From assembly GCA_023393095.1 (NCBI GenBank), contig JAEWMT010000090.1, positions 1 through 41,302 on the forward strand: DNA of 41,302 nucleotides, read 5' to 3'. Source of the stretch: Bacillota bacterium. Lineage in GTDB: Bacteria > Bacillota > Clostridia > Lachnospirales > Lachnospiraceae. Of the stretch, positions 15,974 to 24,859 are shown in pieces. A model generated the notes under the pieces. It searched no databases. It saw only the letters and a list, made by a program, of their open reading frames with translations, and was not told the origin of the DNA. Positions within the stretch are counted from its first letter, which is position 1. Every line of letters starts with the position of its first letter. The translations under genes and the position numbers were made by a program.

Positions 15974-17377
15974 TCAATATCTTCTCTTAGGCGAAATATG
16001 AATCGCCATACCCTCCACATCTTCCGAGGCTTCCAGCACTGCTTCACAGTAGGAAGGATGTGGATGGATTGTTTTAGATAAGTCATCCGGGGTTAGGCCA
16101 TTTGTGATAGCAGCAGCAAGTTCCATAATCATATCGGAGGCTCTGGAACACATAAGCTGGGCTCCAATAATTTTACCGGTCTGAGCCTCTGTAACGATTT
16201 TAACAAAGCCTCTCTCATCACCGGATATTACGCTTCGGCAGTTCGCCAATGTACCATATTTACCATATTTTACTTCAATTCCCTGACTGACAGCCTCCGC
16301 TTCGGTAAGGCCGCAGCACGCAATCTCCGGATCCGTGTAAATACAGCTTGGCACTACCGAAAGATCCCTCTTAGGTGTTTCCCCGCAAATGGCATCCACT
16401 GCGTTGCATGCTGCTGCAGATGCATAATGAGCCAGCATCATACCCTGAGTTACATCACCGGCAGCCCATATTCCGGGAACCGAGGTTCTCCCAGCACGAT
16501 CCGTTATAATTTGTCCTCTTTCTGTTGTGATATCTAATTCTTCGGACCACAAGCCGGTAGTTGCAGAACACCTTCCAACTGCCAGTAATACTGCATCACA
16601 GGTAATTGTTTGTGTTCCTTTTTTATCCTCAAATTCAACCAGAAGCTCTTCTTCTCGCGTTTCAATTTTCTTAACAAAGGAGGCTGTATGTATTTTTGCG
16701 CCTCTCTTTTTCATGGACATGGATAGGCTCCCGGATACTTCCTTATCCATATTGGCAAGAATCCGGTCAAGTGACTCTATGATGGTAACTTCCTTATTCA
16801 ATGCAGTAAAATAATCCCCGAACTCCATTCCGATTACACCGCCGCCTACAATTACAACACGGTCATATATTTTGGCATTTTCAAAAATACCATCACTTGT
16901 AAATACTCCGGGTAAATCTGCCCCAGGAATCGGTGGGACTGCAGAAACCGAGCCTGAGGCAATCAGGATATGATCTGCTCGGTAACAGGACTTAACATCA
17001 TCCTTTTTAACCTCTATTTCGCCTGCGCTAAGGATTTTTGCGATTCCAGAACAGAGGGTAACTCCATTCTGTTTTAGCAGCTGTTCCACTCCATCCCGAA
17101 GTCTTTCTGTTACCTGATCCTTATACTCATAAACTTTGTCGATATCATAGGTGGTATTATCATTTATCACACCGAATTTATCAGAATTGGTAGAATGATA
17201 ATAGGTATGTGCACACTGAAGTAAGGTCTTAGCAGGAATACATCCCCGGTTAAGGCAGGTTCCTCCTGCCTGAGCCTTCTCAACCACCATTGTTTTCAGA
17301 CCCTTTTTAGCCGCATAGATAGCAGCCTCATATCCGGCAGGACCTGCTCCGATAATAATAAGATTATATTTCTCCAT
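15974..17377 (-). CDS. lpdA: Dihydrolipoyl dehydrogenase (L protein of glycine cleavage)
   Basis: This flavoenzyme reoxidises the dihydrolipoyl arm of GcvH with NAD+. The 467-residue protein has the FAD motif GAGPAG (10-15), the redox-active pair C41-LNRG-C46, a second dinucleotide motif GGGVIGMEFGDYF, and the C-terminal HPHPSYCEAVLEA holding the active-site His-Glu. Here HAHP, usual in the family, reads HPHP, a common variant. The frame extends to 17389, but GGAG of the recurrent CAGAATGGAG element lies six bases before ATG 17377, so that is the start. A 13-bp hairpin lies just upstream. Its place behind gcvPB shows it serves glycine cleavage. Confidence 0.94.
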   Translation of the reverse strand: MEKYNLIIIGAGPAGYEAAIYAAKKGLKTMVVEKAQAGGTCLNRGCIPAKTLLQCAHTYYHSTNSDKFGVINDNTTYDIDKVYEYKDQVTERLRDGVEQLLKQNGVTLCSGIAKILSAGEIEVKKDDVKSCYRADHILIASGSVSAVPPIPGADLPGVFTSDGIFENAKIYDRVVIVGGGVIGMEFGDYFTALNKEVTIIESLDRILANMDKEVSGSLSMSMKKRGAKIHTASFVKKIETREEELLVEFEDKKGTQTITCDAVLLAVGRCSATTGLWSEELDITTERGQIITDRAGRTSVPGIWAAGDVTQGMMLAHYASAAACNAVDAICGETPKRDLSVVPSCIYTDPEIACCGLTEAEAVSQGIEVKYGKYGTLANCRSVISGDERGFVKIVTEAQTGKIIGAQLMCSRASDMIMELAAAITNGLTPDDLSKTIHPHPSYCEAVLEASEDVEGMAIHISPKRRY

Positions 17378-17398
17378 AAAAATCTCCATTCTGCTAAT

Positions 17399-17436
17399 AC
17401 ACGGCGAATTTGGGTGTCAGCATAAATTCGCCGTGT
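17399..17436 (-). repeat. Junction hairpin before lpdA
   Basis: Perfect 13-bp stem (17399-17411 with 17424-17436) and a 12-base loop in the gcvPB-lpdA gap. The 5' side of this element, read on the plus strand with CCATTCTGC, is nearly repeated before livM (30921-30960). No U-run follows, so it is not a standard terminator. Confidence 0.8.
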
Positions 17437-17445
17437 TGAAAATCT

Positions 17446-18882
17446 CTATTTTCCACACGATTGTTCCTTGTCTTGAAAGTAATTTAACATTGGATTCCTT
17501 GCCGCCTTTACTTCATCTGGTCGTTTTATCGCTACCTTTAAAGGAGCATCATGAAGCTCCTGCGGATTATTGAAAGCCTTTAGATAAATCATTCGGAATG
17601 CTTCAACACACTCGTCAAGTGTTTCCTTGGATTCCGTTTCTGTTGGTTCCAGCATTAACGCCTCATGGACATTTAACGGAAAATACATAGTCGGCGGATG
17701 TATGCCCAGATCGAGAAGTCCTTTGGCTGCATCCAAAGCGGAAACACCGGTCTTCTCTTTAAATTCAGATAAATCCATAACAAATTCATGCATACATCTG
17801 CACTTGTAAGCAGCCGGAAACATATCTGATAGCTTATTCATCATATAATTCGCATTCAATACTGCATTTTCTGCAACCTGGGGTAGCCCATCACTGCCAA
17901 GCACCAGAATATAAGTAAGTGCCCGGAGCGCAACAAGAAAATTCCCATAGAAGGAACGTACTTTGCCGATTGAATCCATATTGTACGTAAATGCACCGTT
18001 CTTTATCACGGGAACAGGAAGAAAAGGTTTAAGGAATTCCTTACAACCAACCGGACCACTTCCCGGACCTCCTCCCCCATGGGGTGTTGCAAAGGTTTTA
18101 TGAAGATTGACGTGAACGCAGTCAAATCCCATATCTCCTGGTCTGACAATACCGATTACAGCATTAAGATTCGCACCATCGTAATAGCATAAGCCGCCAG
18201 CTTTATGGACAATCTCAGTTATTTCTAATATATTTTTATCAAAAAGTCCAAGTGTATTTGGATTCGTCAGCATTATGCCAGCAGTTTCTTCATTACATGC
18301 CACCCGTAATGTATCAAGATCGATACATCCATCCGAGCCTGAACCGATATTGATAACTTCAAAGCCGGCCATAACAGCACTTGCCGGATTCGTACCATGG
18401 GCTGAATCAGGTACTATAATTTTTTTTCTATTATAATCTTCTCTATTTTCATGATAGGCTTTAATCAGCATTAGTCCGGTAAATTCTCCATGGGCACCTG
18501 CCGCCGGCTGAAGAGTAACTGCGTCCATACCGGTGATTTCGCCAAGATATTTCTCAGCCAACTCCATTACTTCCATACATCCTGCTGCCGTATCCTCATC
18601 CTGAAGCGGATGGATTCCGGCAAACCCGGATAGTGCTGCTATCTCTTCACTGATTTTAGGATTATACTTCATGGTGCAAGAACCCAGTGGATAGAAGCCA
18701 TCATTGACACCAAAGGTGCGTTTCATAAGCTGTTTATAATGCCTGCTTATATCATTCTCACTTAACTCTGGGAGTCTTGGCTTAGATTTTCTTCTTGTCC
18801 TGGGTTCACAAAGCGTTACATCACACTCAGGAAATAATGTCAGGCTGCGGCCCGGTTTACTCTTTTCAAAAATGAGCTGCAT
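17446..18882 (-). CDS. gcvPB: Glycine dehydrogenase (decarboxylating), subunit 2
   Basis: GcvPB carries the PLP of the two-subunit P protein, which decarboxylates glycine and passes aminomethyl to lipoyl-GcvH. The 478-residue protein has the PLP lysine K262 in HVNLHKTF, followed by the glycine-rich ATPHGGGGPGSGPVG. DGFYPLGSCTMKYNP and PDSAHGTNPAS segments are also typical. The start is ATG 18882, one base after the gcvPA stop, with AAAGGAGGT inside the end of gcvPA, so the two subunits are translationally coupled. Confidence 0.96.
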   Translation of the reverse strand: MQLIFEKSKPGRSLTLFPECDVTLCEPRTRRKSKPRLPELSENDISRHYKQLMKRTFGVNDGFYPLGSCTMKYNPKISEEIAALSGFAGIHPLQDEDTAAGCMEVMELAEKYLGEITGMDAVTLQPAAGAHGEFTGLMLIKAYHENREDYNRKKIIVPDSAHGTNPASAVMAGFEVINIGSGSDGCIDLDTLRVACNEETAGIMLTNPNTLGLFDKNILEITEIVHKAGGLCYYDGANLNAVIGIVRPGDMGFDCVHVNLHKTFATPHGGGGPGSGPVGCKEFLKPFLPVPVIKNGAFTYNMDSIGKVRSFYGNFLVALRALTYILVLGSDGLPQVAENAVLNANYMMNKLSDMFPAAYKCRCMHEFVMDLSEFKEKTGVSALDAAKGLLDLGIHPPTMYFPLNVHEALMLEPTETESKETLDECVEAFRMIYLKAFNNPQELHDAPLKVAIKRPDEVKAARNPMLNYFQDKEQSCGK

Positions 18883-18883
18883 T

Positions 18884-20194
18884 TTACATTACCTCCTTTA
18901 TGATAGAAACTAATTTATCCATATCCTCTTTTGAATTCTTTTCGGTTACACACCATAGTAGATTACCGTCATCTAGCAAGTATCCACCAAGTATGCCTTC
19001 TTTCTCCAGTGCACGAAATAGTGTTCCCTGATTACATGGACATTCTGTAACAAATTCATGGAAGAAATCGCCCGGATAAACAAGCTTAAATCCTACTTTA
19101 TCAAGTTCTGCTGCCAGATAGTGTGCCTTGGAATAACATTGTAAGGCAACCTGCTCCAATCCATCCGGCCCTACCGCAGATAGATAAACCGCTGCTGTCA
19201 TTGCACAGAGTGCTTCATTAGAGCAGATATTACTTGAGGCTTTTTCTCTTCTGATATGCTGTTCCCTTGCCTGTAGTGTAAGAACGTAAGCCCGATTACC
19301 ATCCTTATCGGTGGTCTCACCAGCTATACGACCCGGAAGCTTTCTGGTCATCTCACTCTTGCAGGTCATAAATCCGAGATAAGGGCCTCCAAAGCCTAAC
19401 GGTATCCCTAATGGCTGGCCTTCCCCTACTGCAATATCCGCACCGCACTGTGCCGGAGTCTCAAGAACTCCTAGGGAAATCGGATTACAGCCAACTACCA
19501 TCCTAGCCTTAACGGAATGTGCAATTTCTGATATTTCTGTGATATTTTCTATTATTCCATAATAATTCGGTTGTTCTGCATAGATGCAGGCGATACTGTC
19601 ATCCAATTTTAAGGTTAGCTCCGCCAGATCCGTTTTTCCGTCTTTTAAATTAACCAGTTCGTATTCCATACCATTTCCCTGGCAATAGGTTTTGATTACT
19701 TCCAATACATCGGGTTTAATTCCTGCGCTGATTAAGGCTTTCTTCTTTTTTCTTTCACGACACATTGCAATACCTTCTGCCGCTGCTGTAGCTCCATCAT
19801 ATACGGAAGCATTCGATACATCCATACCGGTCAGTTCGCAAATCAGAGTCTGATATTCGAAAATAGTCTGCAAAATACCCTGGCTGATTTCCGCTTGGTA
19901 AGGAGTATAAGCTGTCTGAAATTCCTCCTTGCCGGTAACTGATTTAACGATTGACGGAATATAGTGATCATATGCTCCTGCGCCACGGAAAATGGATGTA
20001 AACACCTTGTTTTTCGCTGCCAGCTTTTCCATAGTATGTCGTACCTCAAGCTCGGATAAACCGTCAGGAATATTAAGTTTATTAATAATCATGGTCTGAG
20101 GAATTCCATCAAAAAGTTCACGAACATTCTTTACGCCGACCGTCTGCAGCATCTCATCATAATCCTGTGTAGTTGCTGGTATATAGCTTCCCAT
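18884..20194 (-). CDS. gcvPA: Glycine dehydrogenase (decarboxylating), subunit 1
   Basis: GcvPA is the non-PLP partner of GcvPB in the split glycine decarboxylase found in Firmicutes, archaea and some other bacteria. The 436-residue protein starts MGSYIPATTQDYDEML and contains FRGAGAYDHYIPSIV, YTPYQAEISQG and GEGQPLGIPLGFGGPYLG, all conserved. The frame reaches back to 20206, but GGAG in CAGAATGGAG lies six bases upstream of ATG 20194. gcvH lies 37 bases upstream. The family and order gcvT-H-PA-PB are standard. Confidence 0.96.
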   Translation of the reverse strand: MGSYIPATTQDYDEMLQTVGVKNVRELFDGIPQTMIINKLNIPDGLSELEVRHTMEKLAAKNKVFTSIFRGAGAYDHYIPSIVKSVTGKEEFQTAYTPYQAEISQGILQTIFEYQTLICELTGMDVSNASVYDGATAAAEGIAMCRERKKKKALISAGIKPDVLEVIKTYCQGNGMEYELVNLKDGKTDLAELTLKLDDSIACIYAEQPNYYGIIENITEISEIAHSVKARMVVGCNPISLGVLETPAQCGADIAVGEGQPLGIPLGFGGPYLGFMTCKSEMTRKLPGRIAGETTDKDGNRAYVLTLQAREQHIRREKASSNICSNEALCAMTAAVYLSAVGPDGLEQVALQCYSKAHYLAAELDKVGFKLVYPGDFFHEFVTECPCNQGTLFRALEKEGILGGYLLDDGNLLWCVTEKNSKEDMDKLVSIIKEVM

Positions 20195-20231
20195 AACACT
20201 CTCCATTCTGCCAGATCATATGGCTCTTTTG

Positions 20232-20621
20232 TTAGTGTTTTTTCGATTCATCCATAATAAATACCTCATACTCATCAGCATCCATCAGATCCTCTTTATC
20301 CGTAATATTCCTTACCGTGATAAACCATGCACTATATGCATCTTCATTAATAAGAGCCGGACTGTCTATTACTTCATCATTTACTTCATCTATTACTCCG
20401 GATACTGGTGATAAGACGTCGGAAACAGCCTTCACTGATTCAACGTCACAGAAGGTATCCCCTGCAAATACCTCATCGCCAACTTCAGGAAGATTTACAT
20501 AAACAAGATCCCCCAATTCATTCTGTGCATAATCGGTAATACCGATCTTTGCCGTAGTATCATTTAAAAACGCTACCCACTCATGTGATTTTGTATATTT
20601 CAGATTATTCGAAACTTTCAT
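20232..20621 (-). CDS. gcvH: Glycine cleavage system H protein
   Basis: GcvH is the lipoyl carrier shuttling the aminomethyl group between GcvP, GcvT and LpdA. The 129-residue protein has SHEWV at 12-16, the lipoylated K64 in DVESVKAVSDVLSPVSG, and GITDYAQNELGDLVYV. Translation most likely starts at ATG 20621, because GGAG of CAGAATGGAG precedes it by six bases; the longer frame to 20633 would start upstream of that site. The 138-base gap to gcvT holds weak secondary structure and the junction motif but no gene. Confidence 0.95.
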   Translation of the reverse strand: MKVSNNLKYTKSHEWVAFLNDTTAKIGITDYAQNELGDLVYVNLPEVGDEVFAGDTFCDVESVKAVSDVLSPVSGVIDEVNDEVIDSPALINEDAYSAWFITVRNITDKEDLMDADEYEVFIMDESKKH

Positions 20622-20759
20622 AATACCCTCCATTCTGCCGAAATACCGTAAGCACTATTAATATGCTGTTCCCGGCATCTTATAAAATTAGCAAAAAGCA
20701 CATTTTCGTTGCTTTATAGCCTAGGTTAATTAAACTTTGCCTAATTAGCTTTGGTAAAT

Positions 20760-21848
20760 TTATTTCTCTCTTTTATAAAATGGGAGTTTAACTGCTTCAC
20801 ACGTAATTCTTCGCCCTCTGACGTCGGCTTCAAATATATTACCCTCTTTTGCAAATTCCGGTTCCACAAGCGCCATTGCTATTGCATATCCAAGATACGG
20901 TGCAAAGGTTCCAGAGGTTATCTTTCCGACAAGCTTACCCTCGTAAAATAAATCCATATGCTCTCTGATAATGCCCTTGCCAGTTACCTTCAATCCAATT
21001 CGTTTTACTTTAATACCGTTCTCCTCCATGGCACTCTTACCAATAAAGTCCGGTTTATCCATTTTCACTGCAAAACCAAGGCCAACCTCAAGAGGATTAA
21101 TTGTTTCATCCATTTCGTGACCATAAAGAGGCATTGCAGCCTCAAGTCTTAAGGTGTCCCTTGCTCCCAGGCCGCAGGGAATAATATTTTCTTCTTTGCC
21201 GGCCTCCAGAAGAAGCTTCCATATTTTTTCCGTATCATTAGCAGGAACGTAAATCTCATATCCTAGTTCTCCGGTATAACCCGTCTGTGAGATGATACAC
21301 TTGTATTCCTTAATTTGGGCATCAAAATTAGCATGGTAATATTTTTCCGGAATCATCTTAGCCTGCGCAACCTTTTCCAGAACCTTTTTTGACGAAGGCC
21401 CCTGAAGTGCAATCTGACCTATGCGGCTACTAATATCGGTAAATTCCGCCTTACCGAATTCATGCTGCTTCATCCAGGCAAAATCTTTATCCTTGTTGGA
21501 AGCATTAACAACGATAAAATAATCATGATCTGCACGTTTATAGACAATCAGGTCATCCACCGAACCTCCATTGTCATAGCACATAACCGCATATCTTGCT
21601 TGACCGTTAACCATATTAGTAAAATCATTCGTTAGAAGCTTCTGAAGATTCTCTAATGCATCCTCTCCCTTAAGAGTGATTTCTCCCATATGAGAAACAT
21701 CAAAAAGTCCGACGCCCTTCCTTACAGCCATATGCTCGTTTATAAGTCCGGTATCATATTGAACTGGTAATAGATATCCTGCAAATGGGACTATTTTGCC
21801 GCCACTGGCTATATGAGCATCATAAAGCGGTGTTTTCAGTTCTGACAT
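20760..21848 (-). CDS. gcvT: Aminomethyltransferase (T protein)
   Basis: GcvT transfers the one-carbon unit from aminomethyl-lipoyl-GcvH to tetrahydrofolate, giving 5,10-methylene-THF and ammonia. The 362-residue protein contains GLFDVSHMGEI, the folate-binding LQGPSSKKVL and QTGYTGELGYEIYVP segments, ARDTLRLEA, and the C-terminal GKITSGTFAPYLGYAIAMA. All are diagnostic of GcvT rather than of YgfZ or sarcosine oxidase. ATG 21848 follows AAAAGGAGG. pxpA ends 14 bases before it, so the oxoprolinase and glycine genes are joined here without a promoter gap. No glycine riboswitch is seen upstream. Confidence 0.95.
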   Translation of the reverse strand: MSELKTPLYDAHIASGGKIVPFAGYLLPVQYDTGLINEHMAVRKGVGLFDVSHMGEITLKGEDALENLQKLLTNDFTNMVNGQARYAVMCYDNGGSVDDLIVYKRADHDYFIVVNASNKDKDFAWMKQHEFGKAEFTDISSRIGQIALQGPSSKKVLEKVAQAKMIPEKYYHANFDAQIKEYKCIISQTGYTGELGYEIYVPANDTEKIWKLLLEAGKEENIIPCGLGARDTLRLEAAMPLYGHEMDETINPLEVGLGFAVKMDKPDFIGKSAMEENGIKVKRIGLKVTGKGIIREHMDLFYEGKLVGKITSGTFAPYLGYAIAMALVEPEFAKEGNIFEADVRGRRITCEAVKLPFYKREK

Positions 21849-21862
21849 TGTTATGCCTCCTT

Positions 21863-22618
21863 TTAAAATGCTTTCACCTGAATACCCTCGTCTTCCAAGG
21901 TTTTACGAATCAATTTTACAAATGCCAGTGCTTTTGCACCGTCTCCGTGAACACATACGGAATCCGCCTTAAGTTCGATTTCCTTGCCATTAATTGAGGT
22001 TACCGTACCCTCTTTAATCATTTTAACCACACGGCTGATTGCCAGTTCTTCATCCTCGATTACTGCACCTGGCTTGCTTCTGGCTACCAAGCTTCCATCA
22101 TCTTCGTAAGCACGGTCTGCAAATACCTCCTGCTTGAAAGTGATTCCGACAGCCTTTGCCGCATTTTCCATCTGACTGTTACTCAGTCCCAGAAGAATAA
22201 GTTTAGGATCTATTGTAGCAATACCCTCACAAATCGCACAGGATAATTCGTAATCCTTAGCTGCCATATTATAAAAAGCACCGTGGGGTTTCACATGGTA
22301 AAGGGGGACACCTGCTGCTTTGCAAAAGCCTTGCAATGCACCTATCTGATACATTGTATAGGTTTTGGCTTCCTTTGGTGACAGAGTCATATTTCTTCTA
22401 CCGAAACCAAGTAAATCCGGAAAACCTGTGTGAGCTCCCACATGTACGCCATTTGCTTTAGCCAGCTGCACTGTTTTATCCATAATTACTGGATCGGAAG
22501 CATGATATCCACAGGCAATATTGGCTGATGATATAAAAGGAATTACCTCTTCATCCATACCAAGTGTATATCTTCCATAGCTCTCACCTAAATCGCAGTT
22601 CAAATCAATCTGATACAT
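21863..22618 (-). CDS. pxpA: 5-oxoprolinase subunit A (LamB/YcsF family)
   Basis: PxpA, with PxpB and PxpC, cleaves 5-oxoproline to glutamate with ATP. The 251-residue protein begins MYQIDLNCDLGESYG, the family signature, and has ANIACGYHASDP, GAHTGFPDLLGFGRR, YHVKPHGAFYN and CVHGDG, all typical of the TIM-barrel LamB/YcsF family. The longest frame begins at 22630; GGAG six bases upstream of ATG 22618 favours the shorter start. It lies between the DUF1445 gene and gcvT, and is separated from pxpB/pxpC by the foldback and DUF1445. Confidence 0.94.
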   Translation of the reverse strand: MYQIDLNCDLGESYGRYTLGMDEEVIPFISSANIACGYHASDPVIMDKTVQLAKANGVHVGAHTGFPDLLGFGRRNMTLSPKEAKTYTMYQIGALQGFCKAAGVPLYHVKPHGAFYNMAAKDYELSCAICEGIATIDPKLILLGLSNSQMENAAKAVGITFKQEVFADRAYEDDGSLVARSKPGAVIEDEELAISRVVKMIKEGTVTSINGKEIELKADSVCVHGDGAKALAFVKLIRKTLEDEGIQVKAF

Positions 22619-22698
22619 ATTGACCTCCATTTCTAATTAGATTAATAATAAAAAGGCAACCAGTTATTTGTCTGCTAATAAACACTCCGCTGCCTTCT

Positions 22699-23484
22699 CT
22701 ATATTTTCAGTTCCACATTCTTAACATCAGTAATAAACATATGACCGGGAGCATGGGTAATTGCAAATGGAGGCTTCGATGCCATAAGCGCTGCCTGGGG
22801 TGTTACTCCGCAGGGCCAGAACACAGGTACTTCTCCTTCTTTTATTGTTACCATATCTCCAAAATCAGGTTGATTAATATCTTTGATTCCGATTGCTTCA
22901 AAACATCCGATATGTACCGGCGCTCCATGTACTCTGGGCATTGCAGCCGTTACCGAAACAGCTTTAGGAACATCTTTGTGGGGTATTGGCCTCATACTCA
23001 CAACCATGTTACCGGAGAATATTCCTGCTTTTTCACATGGGATATTCGTGAGATACATTGGAACATTACAATTCTCTTCAATATGTCTAACTGTTATGTT
23101 AGCTTCCAGCAATTCCTCTTCAAAGGAAAAGCTGCAACCGATTAAAAAGCTAACAAAATCAGGTTTCCAAAACTTTTCGATATCCGTATATTCTCCGGTT
23201 AATTCACCATACTCATATACTCTGTATCTGGGAATATCCGTAGCAATATCCGCATCCTTTGCCATATATTTTACCGATCTTTCACCGGCATCCATGACCT
23301 CGAGGATCGGGCAGGCTTTTGGATTTCTCTGTGCAAACAGCAGAAAATCATATGCCAGCTCCTTGGGCAGTATTACAAGGTTAGCCTGAGCATAACCTCC
23401 ACACATACCCGCCGTCGGGGATGTAATTTCTCCCTTTCTGATCAGCCTTCTGACCTTTGAAGGACTCTCATTTCTATAATCCAT
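22699..23484 (-). CDS. DUF1445 (UPF0317/YcsI) protein, putative D-glutamate cyclase N-domain homologue
   Basis: The 261-residue protein belongs to UPF0317/DUF1445, annotated as putative hydro-lyase. Seen: SPTAGMCGGYAQANLVILP near the start, FVSFLIGCSFSFEEEL in the middle, and a C-terminal FWPCGVTPQ and ITHAPGHMFITD. DUF1445 is the N-terminal half of animal D-glutamate cyclase (DGLUCY), whose C-terminal half is DUF4392, present here as a separate gene three genes upstream in the array. Bacillus keeps ycsI of this family beside its pxp genes. The frame starts at TTG 23496, but GGAGG precedes ATG 23484. Its role here, converting D-glutamate or stabilising that step, is inference. Confidence 0.85.
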   Translation of the reverse strand: MDYRNESPSKVRRLIRKGEITSPTAGMCGGYAQANLVILPKELAYDFLLFAQRNPKACPILEVMDAGERSVKYMAKDADIATDIPRYRVYEYGELTGEYTDIEKFWKPDFVSFLIGCSFSFEEELLEANITVRHIEENCNVPMYLTNIPCEKAGIFSGNMVVSMRPIPHKDVPKAVSVTAAMPRVHGAPVHIGCFEAIGIKDINQPDFGDMVTIKEGEVPVFWPCGVTPQAALMASKPPFAITHAPGHMFITDVKNVELKI

Positions 23485-23557
23485 AGTTTCCTCCAATCAA
23501 ACCATTTGGGTCGCGCAAATTGCTATACGCTGTAAGTTGTGGGTTGTGAGTTGTGAT

Positions 23558-23782
23558 AGCACCGGGATATAGGTCTTTGCCTGCAGAAGGTGTCAGCACA
23601 CAGGAAATCCACATGTATTTCCAATCTAGGACATCTTGCTGTATCGTCCGTATCAGTTAAGACATGGTAATACATTATGTCTTACTGATTCGGACGATGC
23701 AGCAGCTGTCCGACATCAGGAAATACATCTGCGGATTCCTGGTACTGACAACTTCCGCAGAATATAGGTTTATTACGGTGCT
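23558..23782. repeat. 225-bp imperfect foldback (long inverted repeat)
   Basis: The 381-base gap 23497-23877 contains two arms of about 107 bases that fold back on each other around an 11-base loop (about 23666-23676). The strongest paired blocks are GCACCG/CGGTGC at the ends, GTGTCAG/CTGACA, CAGGAA/TTCCTG, ATGTATTTCC/GGAAATACAT, TCGTCCG/CGGACGA and AAGACAT/ATGTCTT. Mismatches and bulges interrupt it throughout. A run of three 7-base units (AGTTGTG-like, 23534-23554) flanks its left end. No protein is encoded. It could be a miniature mobile foldback or a structured RNA. Confidence 0.8.
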
Positions 23783-23877
23783 GGATTTAGTAACTGTAAC
23801 AGCATTTTAATATTGATTGATTAAAGCTAATGCGCGAATGGTTAAGTATTAATACGATAATATTTATTTAATTATTG

Positions 23878-24819
23878 TTATTGCATATTACGTTGTATTT
23901 TTTTCATCGCTTCCACACGTTGTTTATAGAGTATGTGGGCTGTCTCTAACGTTATACTTTTAAAGCGGACGGAATCTCCTGGTTTACATTGGGCTATGCC
24001 GGGAATATCGGTGGATATTACTGTTGCAATTTTGGCATATCCGCCCGTGGTCTGCCGGTCTGACAGCATAATCATTGGCTGTCCATTCGAGGATACCTGG
24101 ATGGAGCCTAATGAAATTCCATCAGAGATGATGTCCGTGGTCTTTTTACTGGCAATGACAGTACCGGATAATTTACAGGCCATTCGGTTGGAATCATTGG
24201 TCAGCTTATATGGACTGCTTAAGAAGGTCTTTATTCCTTCTTGCGTAAAATAATCATCCTGAGGACCCATGATGACACGAATTGACCTGGGTGAAGCAAT
24301 TGCTTCCAATTGTTTATGGAAATGCTTCTCCACACCTTCCATTTGAGCAACCGGGTTTGCGAATTCTATCTCATCATTCGCTTTTAATGCCCTACCGCAA
24401 TAGCCTCCGATCACACATTTCATATTGGTGGATTTGCTGCCATAGCATTCTTTAATCTGCAGACCGCCTGCAAATGCAATATAGCTTCGGCATCCGGTTG
24501 CAGCAACACCAAGTGACAGGTCTTCACCGGCTTTTACAGTTACTGCCTTGTTCATGGGAATTTCCCTATCATTTACCTTAGGGGACATGAATGCACCGGT
24601 AATTGCAATCACATTATCTCTGGTAAAATGAATTGTGGGACCTATGATAGTACATTCCAGAACTGCTTCCCCCATTTCATTACCAACCAGGATATTAGCA
24701 AGCTCCATGGATTCGTTATCAACTGCTCCGGAGGGTGAAAACCCAATCTCACCATATCCGACTCTACCATAATCCTGTACCGTGGTTAATGCACCGGGAG
24801 ATATTATCTGAATACTCAT
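23878..24819 (-). CDS. pxpC: 5-oxoprolinase subunit C (KipA/AHS2 family)
   Basis: PxpC is the larger biotin-carboxylase-domain-like subunit of the three-part ATP-dependent 5-oxoprolinase. The 313-residue protein shows ISPGALTTVQDYGRVGYGEIGFSP, SGAVDNESMELANILVGN, VIAITGA, QDDYFTQEG and PMIMLSDRQTTGGYAKIATV, all hallmarks of the AHS2/KipA family. ATG 24819 follows AGGAGAG. It follows pxpB by 40 bases. In Bacillus the orthologue KipA was described in sporulation control with KipI, but the enzymatic role fits this context better. Confidence 0.93.
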   Translation of the reverse strand: MSIQIISPGALTTVQDYGRVGYGEIGFSPSGAVDNESMELANILVGNEMGEAVLECTIIGPTIHFTRDNVIAITGAFMSPKVNDREIPMNKAVTVKAGEDLSLGVAATGCRSYIAFAGGLQIKECYGSKSTNMKCVIGGYCGRALKANDEIEFANPVAQMEGVEKHFHKQLEAIASPRSIRVIMGPQDDYFTQEGIKTFLSSPYKLTNDSNRMACKLSGTVIASKKTTDIISDGISLGSIQVSSNGQPMIMLSDRQTTGGYAKIATVISTDIPGIAQCKPGDSVRFKSITLETAHILYKQRVEAMKKIQRNMQ

Positions 24820-24859
24820 ATTTCTTGATCTCTCCTCTACTTTGACTGTGAAGCGTTTT

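Noticed and set aside
21849..22000. Glycine riboswitch upstream of gcvT
   Set aside because: The gap to pxpA is only 14 bases, and no tandem glycine aptamer pattern is visible before gcvT, pxpA or in the livK leader.
22741..23389. Long plus-strand frames opposite the DUF1445 gene (134 and 168 codons)
   Set aside because: They are shadows of a well-recognised coding sequence and lack start signals.
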